Below, in pieces: positions 33,229 to 42,261 of a DNA stretch of 64,000 bases; position 1 is the first letter of the stretch, and each line of letters starts with the position of its first letter. Made by a program: the position numbers and the translations under genes. The stretch comes from Bacteroidales bacterium (GTDB lineage: Bacteria > Bacteroidota > Bacteroidia > Bacteroidales > P3), in the NCBI GenBank assembly GCA_017449525.1, contig JAFTFL010000006.1, positions 118,381-182,380 on the forward strand. Reading direction: 5' to 3'. The notes below the pieces were generated by a model, which did not search any database, had not been told where the DNA came from, and saw only the letters and a program-made list of their open reading frames with translations.

Positions 33229-35583
33229 CTACTGCACCAGCGACGACGGTTCCTCATCGGGCAGGGGTATATTGTTGATGTAATCCCTTTCGGCACTGAA
33301 GGCCACAGGGCAGTCCTCTGGGCGCAACAAGATGCTGCGGAACTGCACCTCGGTGCGACGCACGTATGCATTGCGCACGGTAACGCGCAGCCTCACGGCA
33401 TCTTCTGGTAGGCAGAAGTTGCAGCGCACCAGTCCCTCGCCACTGCGGCTGTTGATAATGTCTATCATGTCCTCCATCTGGCCAGAGTGAATCTGCCGAC
33501 GTTGCCCCTCGGCGTCGAACACATCAACCCACACCGTGGTACGGCTATGCAGGTCTTCCATCACATCGCTCATCCAGAAACTCAACTCGGCATTGCCAAC
33601 AAACGTGGTAGGCTGGTCGAGGAGCCGTATGCGGCTATGCAGGTTGCCGCGCACCGTGTCGGCTGGTGCCGCCGTGAGGGGTGTGGATGCATAGAGGGCT
33701 CGCAGGTCGCGCTGTGTTTGGACGACCACACTGTCGAGAGCAGCCACGGGCAATGCAAAGAGCGGCACCCCGTTTGCTTCGCCTACGGGAGAAGCCAGCA
33801 AGAGCAGTCGTCGTTCGGCCTCGTTGAGCAGCCCACGGTCGGGCGACACCGCCACCAGCAGCGGCCTGTCGTCGGGCAGCGAAGCGGCAAGCGGCAGCTT
33901 GTCCCACGCCGTGTGCGCGAGCGAGAGGCACGCCCAAGCCTGCTGCACATCCGAACGCGCGCTCTCGTGGCATATCAGCGGCAGGCCCGTTTTGATAGAG
34001 ATGTAGGCGCTGCGGCGGAACATGTCGTCGACATCGGGCAGATAGATGAACTCGCTGCCCACATTGAATATAGGGAGCGAGAGCACGGCCTGATAGGGCG
34101 CAGGGTCGAAGGTGTGCACCCAGGCATTGTCGGCCGTGCGGTTGTCGTAGTCGGTCCACTCTGGCCACGAGTTGTTGTACCACGCCTTGTTGCGCAGGTT
34201 GTGAGCCACCGCCTCCGCCCCAGCCAGCAGCAAGGCCACGGCGAGCACAGCCGTGCGACCCCTTTTGCCTTGTCCCGCAGTGCTCCACCAGCGGTGCAGC
34301 AGGACGAAGGCCACCACGTTGATGGTGTAATAGAAGAGCCACGTGAGGCGACCTCCCGCTCTGATTTGTGCTAAGGGGCCTATGAAAGTAAGCGCGTTGC
34401 GCGGCAGCCACTTCATAGGCACGCCGCAGGCATAGACCGTCAGCAGCACAGCTACAAGCAGCAGCAGGTTCAGTTCGCGACTGTCGGTCGGGCGCAATGC
34501 CTCCTGGGGGCGACGCGTCAGCAGGCTGCGCACGAAGTGGTACACCACATAGAGCGTGCACCCCACCCCCACAAGCCCCACGTAGGCACGGGCTTCCCAC
34601 TCCACATCGCGCCACAGATGGCTGTGCTCCCAGAAGTAGAGTCGCCCATAGGGGAAGAGCAGCCCCTCCACACGGCCGCCGTAGCGGCCGAACCCGTTGG
34701 GCACCGAGGTGCGGCAGCCTTCGGCCAACCCCACATGGGTGGCCGCATAGAACAACACCACGGGCAGCACCACCTGCAGCAGCGCAGAGAGAAGCAGTTG
34801 CCGCGGAGCGACCTGCAACACCCCTCGGCGCAGCAGCAGATACAGCCAGACACAAGCCGACAGGCTGAGGTAGAACACTAAATAGTAGGGATGGCTCAGA
34901 CCGAAGAGGATGGCCAGCAGCCCTATGGCAGCCGAATAGCCCCAACGACGCGTGCGCAGATGGCGCACGGTGAAGTAGAGCAGCATCGGGATGGCACAGT
35001 AATAGCTGAGCGACAGATGCCCCCCCATACGTTGCAGCTGAGGCGAGAGCAGCGTTACCAACAGCGCAGCGAGTGCGGCGTACCACACAGGCAGGCGCAA
35101 CTCGACAAAGAGCAGGTAGAGAAAGAGTGCACACAGCATGACCGACAGCCACGTGAGCAGGTTGTAGGCTGGCAGCACAGCGCGCGATGCCTCGGCCACG
35201 CCCGCTCGGTGCGCCACCTGCAAAGGCCAGGCCACCAGGGGTTGCAGACCCGTGAAGGTATAGTACTCACCGTGGGGATAGTTCATGGCCAGCACCTGCG
35301 TAGCCGAAGTGTCGTGTTCCACATGCCACGTGGTGGTGTAGAGGTCCTTCACGAAGTCGGCCGACGAGGCTGTGTAGAAGTTGGTGCGCCAGTGGGCATA
35401 ACTGCCGAATCCCCAAAAGAGTCCCCACAGTAGCCCCATGGCCAGCAGCGTAAGCGCAGCTCCTGCGGCGCGATGCCGTCGGCAGCAGCACGGCTGGATG
35501 GGGTCGGACAAACAGCAATCGGACTTCGACACGTCTCTATAAGATTTACTCGGACAGGAGGACTCCCCTCCTATCCCCTGCAT
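33229..35583 (-). CDS. Large polytopic membrane protein, glycosyltransferase-like (GT-C type)
   Basis: A protein of about 784 residues. The N-terminal 450 residues hold roughly ten membrane spans with an early periplasmic loop (YPHGEYYTFTGLQPLVAWPLQ), the layout of GT-C integral-membrane glycosyltransferases; the remainder is a soluble, probably periplasmic beta-rich region (WMSDVMEDLHSRTTVWVDVFDAEGQ). No family motif is certain, so the activity is a guess from topology. ATG 35583 is preferred to the more upstream ATG at 35694. The first 40 residues are unusually rich in cysteine (CCLSDPIQPCCCRR), and the true start may lie further in. Confidence 0.7.
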   Translation of the reverse strand: MQGIGGESSCPSKSYRDVSKSDCCLSDPIQPCCCRRHRAAGAALTLLAMGLLWGLFWGFGSYAHWRTNFYTASSADFVKDLYTTTWHVEHDTSATQVLAMNYPHGEYYTFTGLQPLVAWPLQVAHRAGVAEASRAVLPAYNLLTWLSVMLCALFLYLLFVELRLPVWYAALAALLVTLLSPQLQRMGGHLSLSYYCAIPMLLYFTVRHLRTRRWGYSAAIGLLAILFGLSHPYYLVFYLSLSACVWLYLLLRRGVLQVAPRQLLLSALLQVVLPVVLFYAATHVGLAEGCRTSVPNGFGRYGGRVEGLLFPYGRLYFWEHSHLWRDVEWEARAYVGLVGVGCTLYVVYHFVRSLLTRRPQEALRPTDSRELNLLLLVAVLLTVYACGVPMKWLPRNALTFIGPLAQIRAGGRLTWLFYYTINVVAFVLLHRWWSTAGQGKRGRTAVLAVALLLAGAEAVAHNLRNKAWYNNSWPEWTDYDNRTADNAWVHTFDPAPYQAVLSLPIFNVGSEFIYLPDVDDMFRRSAYISIKTGLPLICHESARSDVQQAWACLSLAHTAWDKLPLAASLPDDRPLLVAVSPDRGLLNEAERRLLLLASPVGEANGVPLFALPVAALDSVVVQTQRDLRALYASTPLTAAPADTVRGNLHSRIRLLDQPTTFVGNAELSFWMSDVMEDLHSRTTVWVDVFDAEGQRRQIHSGQMEDMIDIINSRSGEGLVRCNFCLPEDAVRLRVTVRNAYVRRTEVQFRSILLRPEDCPVAFSAERDYINNIPLPDEEPSSLVQ

Positions 35584-35712
35584 AACGAGGAGGCATAGCC
35601 TTTTATTGCCACACAGCAAGCGAACTGGAAATCTTGAGAATGCACCCCTCCTGGACGCTCTGCAGGGTTGAAAATTTGCCCACAGGCAGCACATGAGCCA
35701 AAGAAAACATGT

Positions 35713-35720
35713 AACTTTGC
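35713..35720 (+). promoter_or_regulatory. Promoter box facing array 3
   Basis: TAACTTTG, continued by CATCGC, is a TAnnTTTG match on the plus strand about 105 bases before the first array unit. The lipoprotein gene farther downstream has its own box at 36058, so this one probably serves the array. Confidence 0.55.
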
Positions 35721-35818
35721 ATCGCAGAATGCACCTCGGCTCCCATCAGCCGCCAGCAGGCCTCCCCCACTTCTTATCACGCAGAAAAGAGCCTCGCCCC
35801 ATGAGGGCGCGAGGGCTG

Positions 35819-36003
35819 AGGGCGTAGTGCGCGAAGGCAAATGCCGTACGGCATTTGCTCGCCATCTGCACTTTTTCATTACAATACACGTAGTTAAGGG
35901 GCGCGGATGCCGTACGGCATCCGCGCCCCAACCGTACGACACAAAGAGGGGTGCTGTACGACATAAGGGCGCGTGTCCTACGGAATGCACGGTGGCAGAC
36001 TAC
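35819..36003 (+). repeat. 22-base-period GTAC palindrome array 3
   Basis: The clearest member of the family. GTAC cores begin at 35846, 35912, 35934 and 35956, and one-base or two-base variants fill every other phase position: GTAG 35824, GCAC 35868, GTAG 35890, CTAC 35978 and CTAC 36000, nine positions in exact 22-base steps. Two cores extend into long perfect palindromes: 22 bases at 35837-35858 and 32 bases at 35898-35929, with quite different flanking words (GCAAAT and GGGGCGCGGAT), so pairing is kept while the sequence is not. The array lies between divergent genes. Confidence 0.85.
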
Positions 36004-36057
36004 CCCCTGTCGCACATCACCCCCAGGAGGCGACGAGCCGCTTTCACAGAAAAAACG

Positions 36058-36065
36058 TACCTTTG
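36058..36065 (+). promoter_or_regulatory. Promoter box for the DUF3298-type lipoprotein gene
   Basis: TACCTTTG, continued by CAG, lies 45 bases before ATG 36110 and exactly matches TAnnTTTG. Confidence 0.65.
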
Positions 36066-36109
36066 CAGTCGCAATTAAACTGATTGCCATAACAGAAACA
36101 GACATCATT

Positions 36110-36955
36110 ATGCTACACACACCCAAGCACATTCCCAACCGCAGCCATCTGATGGTGCTGCTGGTAGTGGCCAGTTGTCTCGGCGCAGCGTGCCACCGCA
36201 CAAACAACGAGTTGACAACCACCCGCACAGACACGCGCCTGTATGTCCTCTCCACCCAAATAGAGGGCGAAGGCGATTTTGAGCCCACCATCGGGTTTGA
36301 ATACAGCTACTCGTTAGAGTGGCCCACCGATGCCCTGCTGAACCCCACTGACCAAGCAAGGGTGGCAGCCCGATGCTTCTTGACCGACAAGCCAATGTCC
36401 TTTGACTCGGCCGCCGCTTTCTATATGGAAACAGACGAGGAGGACGGGCTGGGAGAGATGAAAATCGTACACAAGCTGCCCAATTGCCCTTACTACGAGA
36501 CAAAAAGTATGCAGGGCGACATGCAGCTGGGCAACGCATGGGCAACCCTCATCGTCAAGAGCGACATCACGCATAGCCTGGCCGCCCACGGCTCATACGC
36601 TGAGTTGTACTTCAACATGGACCGCGACCGAAAGCAGCTCGTTGAGCTATCGGACATAGTCGACACCACGCACCTCAGCACACTACTGCTCAGCGCCATC
36701 GATGATGTGGAAGAAAATCACTACCTGCACGAAGCACTGTGGGAGGAGTATGCGACCGACGGGCTGCCATTGGCCGAAGATTTCTACATAGACAGCAGCC
36801 ATACCAAACTGGTACTGGTCTATCAGCAGTATGCCATAGCAGCCTACTGCTACGGTATTTGCCGTCTGCACCTGCCCATAAGCTGGCTTAGGGAGAAGAG
36901 GTTGCTCACCCCCTATGCCGAAGCCGTCATAGCACGCCAAAAGCCCACGGCATAG
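36110..36955 (+). CDS. Lipoprotein with RsiV-like (DUF3298) C-terminal domain
   Basis: A 281-residue lipoprotein; the leader MVLLVVASCLGAACHR holds the lipobox with Cys near residue 28. The C-terminal half (AHGSYAELYFNMDRDRKQLVELSDIV ... FYIDSSHTKLVLVYQQYAIAAYCYGICRLHLP) has the DUF3298 pattern seen in RsiV and related surface proteins, here without the anti-sigma part. Function in Bacteroidota is unknown. The start is ATG 36110, after the promoter; longer frames run through the array. Confidence 0.78.
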   Translation: MLHTPKHIPNRSHLMVLLVVASCLGAACHRTNNELTTTRTDTRLYVLSTQIEGEGDFEPTIGFEYSYSLEWPTDALLNPTDQARVAARCFLTDKPMSFDSAAAFYMETDEEDGLGEMKIVHKLPNCPYYETKSMQGDMQLGNAWATLIVKSDITHSLAAHGSYAELYFNMDRDRKQLVELSDIVDTTHLSTLLLSAIDDVEENHYLHEALWEEYATDGLPLAEDFYIDSSHTKLVLVYQQYAIAAYCYGICRLHLPISWLREKRLLTPYAEAVIARQKPTA

Positions 36956-37010
36956 CACCATCCACAGCCGCTCACGCAGCGACACCTCAGCCCAAAAGCG
37001 AAGAAAAAAA

Positions 37011-37043
37011 GAGGGGCGCGTACCACAGCGGTACGCGCCCCTC
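37011..37043. terminator. Bidirectional terminator between convergent genes
   Basis: GAGGGGCGCGTACC (37011-37024) pairs perfectly with GGTACGCGCCCCTC (37030-37043). On the minus strand the hairpin is followed by TTTTTTTCTT, a true intrinsic terminator for the alcohol dehydrogenase gene. The arms carry a GTAC word like the array palindromes. Confidence 0.88.
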
Positions 37044-37076
37044 ACTTATGCACAGTGCCCTACGCTCAAGCGAGCA

Positions 37077-38255
37077 TCATAGACACATGCGGTAGATGGC
37101 CTCCACATCGGCGGCCGTCAGAGGCTTGAAGCCAGGCAGATTGCCAGCGTAGGGCAACACAGCCTTGGCCGCCATCGAGGCGAAATGGGTATCGTCGATG
37201 TGCAGCGCAGAGAGGGTGGATGTGAGACCCAACGTGTCGAACAGGAAGTGGCTCAGCGCATCGATAGCACTTAAAGCCTGCTCACGCACAGGCAGGTCGG
37301 CACTGGTGCCGAACACGTTGCGACCAAATTGTGCCATCTTGGGCAAGGTGGCATCGCTCATGCAGTAGGTGAGCCAACGGGGGGAGAGAATGGCCAATCC
37401 CAGACCGTGGGTGATGTCGTAGACGGCCGAAAGCTCATGCTCCATAGGGTGGCAACTCCACGCCTGCGGTTTGTCAGCCCCCACCAAGCCGTTGATAGCC
37501 CACGAGGATGTCCACATGAGGTTGGCACGCGCCTCGTAATTTTCCGGCTCGCGCATCGCCACTGGGGCATACCGCACTACGGTGCGCATCATGCCCTCGA
37601 TGAACGTGTCGAGCATATACATAGTGTCCCCGGTACTGAAGTACACCTCCATGAGGTGCGACAGTATGTCGGCAGATCCACAGGCAGTCTGGTACGAACT
37701 GACGCTGTATGTAAGGGAGGGGTCGAGGAATGAGACCTTGGGGAAGAGCAACGGACTAAGGCGGCCACGCTTGTCGCTGCTGGCAGGATTGCTAATTACC
37801 CCACCAGAGTCCATCTCTGAGCCTGTGGCCGAAAGGGTGAGGATGTCGACAATGGGCAGTGCACGCTCTACGGGCGACCACTTCTCGTAGTCGAAGAAGT
37901 CCCACGCATCGTGTTCGACACAGGCCGAAGCAGCGATCCACTTGGTGCAATCGAGCGTACTGCCGCCGCCCACAGAGAGCAGCACATCTATGCCGTGCTC
38001 CTTGCACAGGGCAGCGCCCCGCCGTACAGAATCGACGCGAGGATTGGGCTCGATGCCAGGCAATTCATAAAGCTCCATACCTGCATCGCGCAGGGCATTC
38101 ACCACCTTGTCGTACAGACCAATCTTCTTGATAGAACCGCCGCCATAGGTCATCAGCACGCGGTTGCCATACTGTTTGAGCTCCTCAACCAAACGGTCGC
38201 AACTGAGCTGTCCAAAGTGCACACGCACTGGATTCTGAAAAGTGAAGTCTTTCAT
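37077..38255 (-). CDS. Iron-containing alcohol dehydrogenase (butanol dehydrogenase type)
   Basis: A 392-residue group III alcohol dehydrogenase of the BDH/YqhD kind, which reduces aldehydes with NAD(P)H. The nucleotide site is VLMTYGGGSIKKIGLYD and VGGGSTLDCTKWIA; metal ligands are the Asp and His of GSADILSHLMEVYF and the two His of SCHPMEHELSAVYDITHG. The NAD/NADP preference cannot be decided. It is last in the minus-strand run rho, ltaE, adh and ends at a strong terminator. Confidence 0.92.
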   Translation of the reverse strand: MKDFTFQNPVRVHFGQLSCDRLVEELKQYGNRVLMTYGGGSIKKIGLYDKVVNALRDAGMELYELPGIEPNPRVDSVRRGAALCKEHGIDVLLSVGGGSTLDCTKWIAASACVEHDAWDFFDYEKWSPVERALPIVDILTLSATGSEMDSGGVISNPASSDKRGRLSPLLFPKVSFLDPSLTYSVSSYQTACGSADILSHLMEVYFSTGDTMYMLDTFIEGMMRTVVRYAPVAMREPENYEARANLMWTSSWAINGLVGADKPQAWSCHPMEHELSAVYDITHGLGLAILSPRWLTYCMSDATLPKMAQFGRNVFGTSADLPVREQALSAIDALSHFLFDTLGLTSTLSALHIDDTHFASMAAKAVLPYAGNLPGFKPLTAADVEAIYRMCL

Positions 38256-38307
38256 AGTATTTACTGGGGATTGATGTTTTACATATTCTGGGCTTCTACG
38301 GTTGAAC

Positions 38308-38342
38308 GCGAAGAGCAGCGATCGAAAGATGCTGCTCTTCGC
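38308..38342 (-). terminator. Hairpin between ltaE and the alcohol dehydrogenase gene
   Basis: GCGAAGAGCAGC (38308-38319) pairs perfectly with GCTGCTCTTCGC (38331-38342), loop 11 bases, 19 bases beyond the ltaE stop. The following minus-strand bases (GTTCAACC) are not U-rich, so termination may be partial. Confidence 0.6.
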
Positions 38343-38360
38343 ATCACACGCGTGCCGAGC

Positions 38361-39404
38361 CTAATGCCCGGCACGGTACTTTTCCATGAGCTCACGCAGT
38401 GCGGCCACGAACTGGCGGATGTCCTCTTCCGTCGTGTCGAACGAACACATCCACCGCACCTCGTCATGAGCCTCGTTCCAATCATAGAAGAAATATTGCT
38501 GTTGCAGAGCCGTCCACACGGGGCGCGGCAGTTGAGCAAAGACGCTATTGGCCTGCACTGGATAGAGGATTCGCACACCGTCGATACGGCTCACCTCCTC
38601 TTTAAGCAGCTGCGCCATGTGGTTGCTGTGGGTAGCTCCCCTGCGCCACAACTCGTCGGTCAGATAGGCTTCGAACTGCACAGCCACGAAGCGCATCTTG
38701 GAAAGCAGTTGGGTAAGTTGCTTGCGGCGGTAGCGCACCTCCACATCGAGTGTAGGATTGAGCATTACGGCACACTCGCCCATCATCAGTCCGTTCTTGG
38801 TTCCCCCGAACGAGAGACAGTCGATGCCCAAGTCGGTCGTCAACTGGCGGAACGAAAGTCCCGTTGCCACAACTGCATTCGCCAGCCGTGCCCCGTCGAG
38901 GTGCATGTACATGCCGTGCTCATGTGCCAAAGAGGCCAGAGCCCGAATTTCCTCGGCCGTGTAGAGCGTGCCGAGCTCCGTAGGCTGCGTAATCGAAATA
39001 GCACGGGGCTGCGAGTGATGTTCAAAACCAAAACCATGCAAGTGTTGCTGCACCAATATCGGTGTCAATTTGCCGTCATGCGTTGGGACTGTAAGCAACC
39101 GACAGCCCACTGCACGTTGAGGTGCCCCACACTCGTCCACATTGATGTGAGCGGTGTCGGCACAGATAACGGCGTGATGAGACCTGCACATCGTATCGAT
39201 GCACAGCACATTCGCCCCAGTGCCATTGAACACGAAGTAGGGGTTGGCCTGTTCGCCAAAAGTCTCTTTAATCTTGCGCACTGCACGAGCCGTATACTCG
39301 TCGTCGCCATAAGCAAGCGCATGCTCAACATTAGCCTGCGCGATAGCCTGCAACACCTCGGGGTACACCCCCGAGTGATTGTCGCTTCCAAATCCTCTGC
39401 GCAT
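38361..39404 (-). CDS. ltaE: Low-specificity threonine aldolase
   Basis: A 347-residue PLP enzyme that cleaves threonine and allo-threonine to glycine and acetaldehyde. Family marks are GSDNHSGVYPEVLQAI at the N-terminus, YGDDEYTARA, MYMHLDGARLANA with the PLP-binding Asp, and the Schiff-base lysine in SFGGTKNGLM. It begins 8 bases before the rho stop on the same strand, so it could be co-transcribed with rho. The glycine product relates loosely to the nearby gcvH. Confidence 0.94.
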   Translation of the reverse strand: MRRGFGSDNHSGVYPEVLQAIAQANVEHALAYGDDEYTARAVRKIKETFGEQANPYFVFNGTGANVLCIDTMCRSHHAVICADTAHINVDECGAPQRAVGCRLLTVPTHDGKLTPILVQQHLHGFGFEHHSQPRAISITQPTELGTLYTAEEIRALASLAHEHGMYMHLDGARLANAVVATGLSFRQLTTDLGIDCLSFGGTKNGLMMGECAVMLNPTLDVEVRYRRKQLTQLLSKMRFVAVQFEAYLTDELWRRGATHSNHMAQLLKEEVSRIDGVRILYPVQANSVFAQLPRPVWTALQQQYFFYDWNEAHDEVRWMCSFDTTEEDIRQFVAALRELMEKYRAGH

Positions 39405-39412
39405 TGTCCTCG

Positions 39413-41389
39413 CTACTTGTCCATCGTGAAGAGGAACTCAGTGTTGTCCCTCGTATTCCCCATGTGTTTCTTCAACAAGTCCATGGCCTCAAGCGAAGTT
39501 AGATCAGTCAACTGGTTGCGAAGCACCAGGGTGCGAGACAGGATGGTCTGATCCACCAGCAAGTCGTCCCTACGCGTGCTGGACGCCGACAGGTCGATAG
39601 CTGGGTATACGCGCTTGTTAGAAAGCTTGCGATCCAACTGCAGCTCCATATTTCCTGTACCCTTGAACTCCTCAAAGATAACGTCGTCCATTTTCGAGCC
39701 CGTGTCCGTAAGAGCCGTTGCAATAATGGTCAGAGACCCGCCGCCTTCAATATTACGTGCGGCGCCGAAGAACCTCTTGGGTCGTTGCAAAGCGTTTGCC
39801 TCCACACCTCCAGAAAGAACCTTACCAGAGGCGGGCTGCACCGTATTATAGGCACGTGCCAACCGAGTCAGCGAGTCAAGGACTATTACTACGTCATGCC
39901 CACACTCGGTCAGTCGCTTCGCTTTTTCAAGGACTATGTTGGCGATGCGCACATGGCGGTCTGCTGGCTCGTCGAAGGTCGAAGCAATAACTTCAGCGTC
40001 CACGCTGCGCTGCATGTCGGTAACCTCTTCTGGTCGCTCATCAATGAGCAACACCATTAAATAAACCTCGGGGTGGTTGTAGGCAATGGCATTGGCCACT
40101 TCCTTCAAGAGGGTGGTTTTACCAGTCTTTGGCTGTGCCACAATAAGACCACGCTGACCTTTTCCGATGGGAGTAAACAGGTCTATAATGCGAGTAGAGA
40201 GCGTCTCCCCAGGATGTCCAGTCAACTTAAACTTCTCATTGGGGAACAAGGGTGTTAACGACTCAAACGGCACCCGGTCGCGAACCTTCTCTGGGCTGAG
40301 ACCGTTAATTTGTCTCACCCGAACCATCTGGAAATATTTCTCGTTCTCATAGGGTGGACGTATTGCAGCCAAGACGGTGTCGCCGTGTTTGAGTCCATAT
40401 TGGCGAACCTGCTGCATTGACACATAGATGTCATCGGGAGAAGAGAGGTAATTGTAGTCTGACGACCTCAGGAATCCAAAGCCATCGGGCGCAAGCTCAA
40501 GGACACCCTCAGCTTCAATCACACCCTCAATGTCGAATTGGTGCGCTCCGCGGCTCTCTTCAACCTCGACTTCGGCACCTTCTTCTGAACTTTCACTGTC
40601 AGCATTTTGTTGGCTGGGTGTAGAGTTGGTGTTGGCTTGCGCATCATCTGCAGCGGATAACACTGTTTCGTGCTCTTCAGCCTCAGTCATTTTCTCCTCG
40701 AACAGAACAGCTGCCGCACTTGCCTCGGTTTCCACGGCCTGTTCGACTTGCGTCGCTGCAGCCTCGTGGTTTTGATTCTCTGTCCTGCGCTGTTTGCGTC
40801 TCACCTTTTGAACTTCGCCACCAGACCGGTCGATTTCGTTGTTAATATCGCTGATAACCGAGTCAAGTGACGAAGACAATTCGGGGTTATCCTGTGCATC
40901 TGTGAGCGTCTGCATCAGCTCATCCGTGAAGATAAGCCCAGGGATTGTTTTCGACAGCGTACCCTTTGGACGCACCACCTCTGGAACCTGGGGTATGACG
41001 GGGATGTCTGGCAGGTGCAATCTGCGAGGCTCGTCATTTGCCCCCCCTTGCGCATTACCATTACCACGGTTCTCGGTCTTCACCCCATCCTGAGGCAAGG
41101 ACAGTTGCCCATCCTGGCCTTCTGGAGCGTTCACCTTATTATTAATAGGTGTACGTCGTTGTTTTTTTACATTCGACTCGGCGATGGGAATTGGCTTCAG
41201 CCTGTTTCTGCGAGCCCGAGGTGCTTGTGCTTCCTGCGGTTCGCTGTCGGGCTGTTTGGCCTGATGGTCCAGTATTTCGTATACCAACTGCTCCTTGTCA
41301 TACCGTTGGTAATGAGGAATACCCAGTTCTTTTGCGATGTCAAAAAGCTCAATCTGTGCGCGCTCCGATAGTTCCTGTTTGCTGTACAT
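39413..41389 (-). CDS. rho: Transcription termination factor Rho, with long insertion
   Basis: A 658-residue hexameric RNA helicase. The N-terminal helical domain ([19 protein letters not shown]) is separated from the RNA-binding cold-shock domain ([31 protein letters not shown]) by about 230 residues of low-complexity, acidic, Gln/Ala-rich sequence absent from E. coli Rho. The motor domain has Walker [10 protein letters not shown], Walker [17 protein letters not shown] and the Q/R-loop region. A disordered insertion in Bacteroides thetaiotaomicron Rho has been reported to drive phase separation; the same role here is inference. The promoter is at 41582-41575, giving a leader of about 180 bases. 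Confidence 0.97.
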   Translation of the reverse strand: MYSKQELSERAQIELFDIAKELGIPHYQRYDKEQLVYEILDHQAKQPDSEPQEAQAPRARRNRLKPIPIAESNVKKQRRTPINNKVNAPEGQDGQLSLPQDGVKTENRGNGNAQGGANDEPRRLHLPDIPVIPQVPEVVRPKGTLSKTIPGLIFTDELMQTLTDAQDNPELSSSLDSVISDINNEIDRSGGEVQKVRRKQRRTENQNHEAAATQVEQAVETEASAAAVLFEEKMTEAEEHETVLSAADDAQANTNSTPSQQNADSESSEEGAEVEVEESRGAHQFDIEGVIEAEGVLELAPDGFGFLRSSDYNYLSSPDDIYVSMQQVRQYGLKHGDTVLAAIRPPYENEKYFQMVRVRQINGLSPEKVRDRVPFESLTPLFPNEKFKLTGHPGETLSTRIIDLFTPIGKGQRGLIVAQPKTGKTTLLKEVANAIAYNHPEVYLMVLLIDERPEEVTDMQRSVDAEVIASTFDEPADRHVRIANIVLEKAKRLTECGHDVVIVLDSLTRLARAYNTVQPASGKVLSGGVEANALQRPKRFFGAARNIEGGGSLTIIATALTDTGSKMDDVIFEEFKGTGNMELQLDRKLSNKRVYPAIDLSASSTRRDDLLVDQTILSRTLVLRNQLTDLTSLEAMDLLKKHMGNTRDNTEFLFTMDK

Positions 41390-41529
41390 TTAGTTTTAAA
41401 TAGTTTTATCTTCTACATTCCTCTGCGGGAATGCAGTGGAGTTGTCCCTCAATGTCAAAATTCTTTCACTGCACGGCGACATCATCTGTGCCACCAATAT
41501 CATGCAATAAATGTTTGATTGTTTAAATC

Positions 41530-41582
41530 AAAAGAGTTCCCTCTTTTGCTCAATGCCCTTAGGAAAAGAGAGTGCAAAGATA
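41530..41582 (-). promoter_or_regulatory. rho promoter and leader hairpin
   Basis: The minus strand reads TATCTTTG at 41582-41575, matching the consensus. Just downstream, AAAAGAG and CTCTTTT (41530-41547) form a 7-base stem, and TTTGATT with AATCAAA (about 41514-41532) a second overlapping one, suggesting alternative leader structures. Control of rho by its own leader is known in other bacteria; here it is a guess. Confidence 0.5.
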
Positions 41583-41613
41583 AAGAAATATTTCGAGACC
41601 CTGCAAAATTAAT

Positions 41614-41644
41614 TTTGTCAATACTGAGGAATTGCGTACTTTTG
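41614..41644 (+). promoter_or_regulatory. Full consensus promoter for gcvH
   Basis: TTTG (41614-41617) and TACTTTTG (41637-41644) are exactly 19 bases apart, the ideal Bacteroidota spacing. The leader to ATG 41747 is about 95 bases. The rest of the 357-base gap holds the rho promoter and leader only. Confidence 0.8.
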
Positions 41645-41746
41645 AACCGACAACGGCATTACCAACCTGACAACTGCGTCAATATAAAAATCGTATAGTC
41701 AACAGAGAATAGTACAAGAACATAAACCAATCAATTCTACAAAAAA

Positions 41747-42124
41747 ATGAATATTCCTCAAAATCTGAAGTACACCCAGGACGACGAATGGGTAAGAATG
41801 GAAGGTGAATTTGCCTATGTAGGCATTACGGATTACGCACAGCACGAGTTGGGCGACATCGTGTTTGTCGATGTGGATTGCGAAGGCGACACTATTGAAG
41901 CTGGTGAAGCATTCGGCTCGATAGAGGCTGTCAAGACTGTGGCTGACCTACTGATGCCCGTTACGGGAGAGGTCGTTGAGTTCAACGCTGCATTGGAAGA
42001 AGCCTCAGCAATCAACAACGATCCCTATGGTGCTGGTTGGATCATAAAGATGAAGCCTGCCAACGCTGCCGATGTGGAAACACTGCTCGACGCTACTGCA
42101 TACAAAGAGAAAATCGGCGCATAA
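41747..42124 (+). CDS. gcvH: Glycine cleavage system H protein
   Basis: A 125-residue lipoyl carrier that shuttles the aminomethyl group between the P, T and L proteins of the glycine cleavage system. The lipoylated lysine lies in [13 protein letters not shown] (about residue 65), preceded by the typical [34 protein letters not shown]. gcvP and gcvT are not in this window, so the gene stands alone with its own promoter and terminator. Confidence 0.96.
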   Translation: MNIPQNLKYTQDDEWVRMEGEFAYVGITDYAQHELGDIVFVDVDCEGDTIEAGEAFGSIEAVKTVADLLMPVTGEVVEFNAALEEASAINNDPYGAGWIIKMKPANAADVETLLDATAYKEKIGA

Positions 42125-42147
42125 GTAGCTTTTTCTGTTCATTACAC

Positions 42148-42190
42148 AAAGAGAAAGGGAAGTACCCATGTGGCGCTTCCCTTTCTCTTT
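42148..42190. terminator. Terminator between convergent gcvH and the next gene
   Basis: AAAGAGAAAGGGAAG (42148-42162) pairs perfectly with CTTCCCTTTCTCTTT (42176-42190). The plus-strand stem ends in T-rich sequence (CTCTTTTATGTCTTTTC), so it should end gcvH transcripts. Confidence 0.85.
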
Positions 42191-42261
42191 TATGTCTTTT
42201 CTCGTAGGAAAAACGAGTTTGCCATTGTTGTGCACCAAACGTCCACGGTTCGGAGCCGGCC

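Noticed and set aside
35571-36291. Minus-strand open frames of 139 and 181 codons over array 3
   Set aside because: Both read through the palindromic repeats and overlap real genes in other frames.
37911-39551. Plus-strand 546-codon frame opposite the alcohol dehydrogenase, ltaE and rho genes
   Set aside because: It spans three clear genes on the minus strand and shows no domain of its own.
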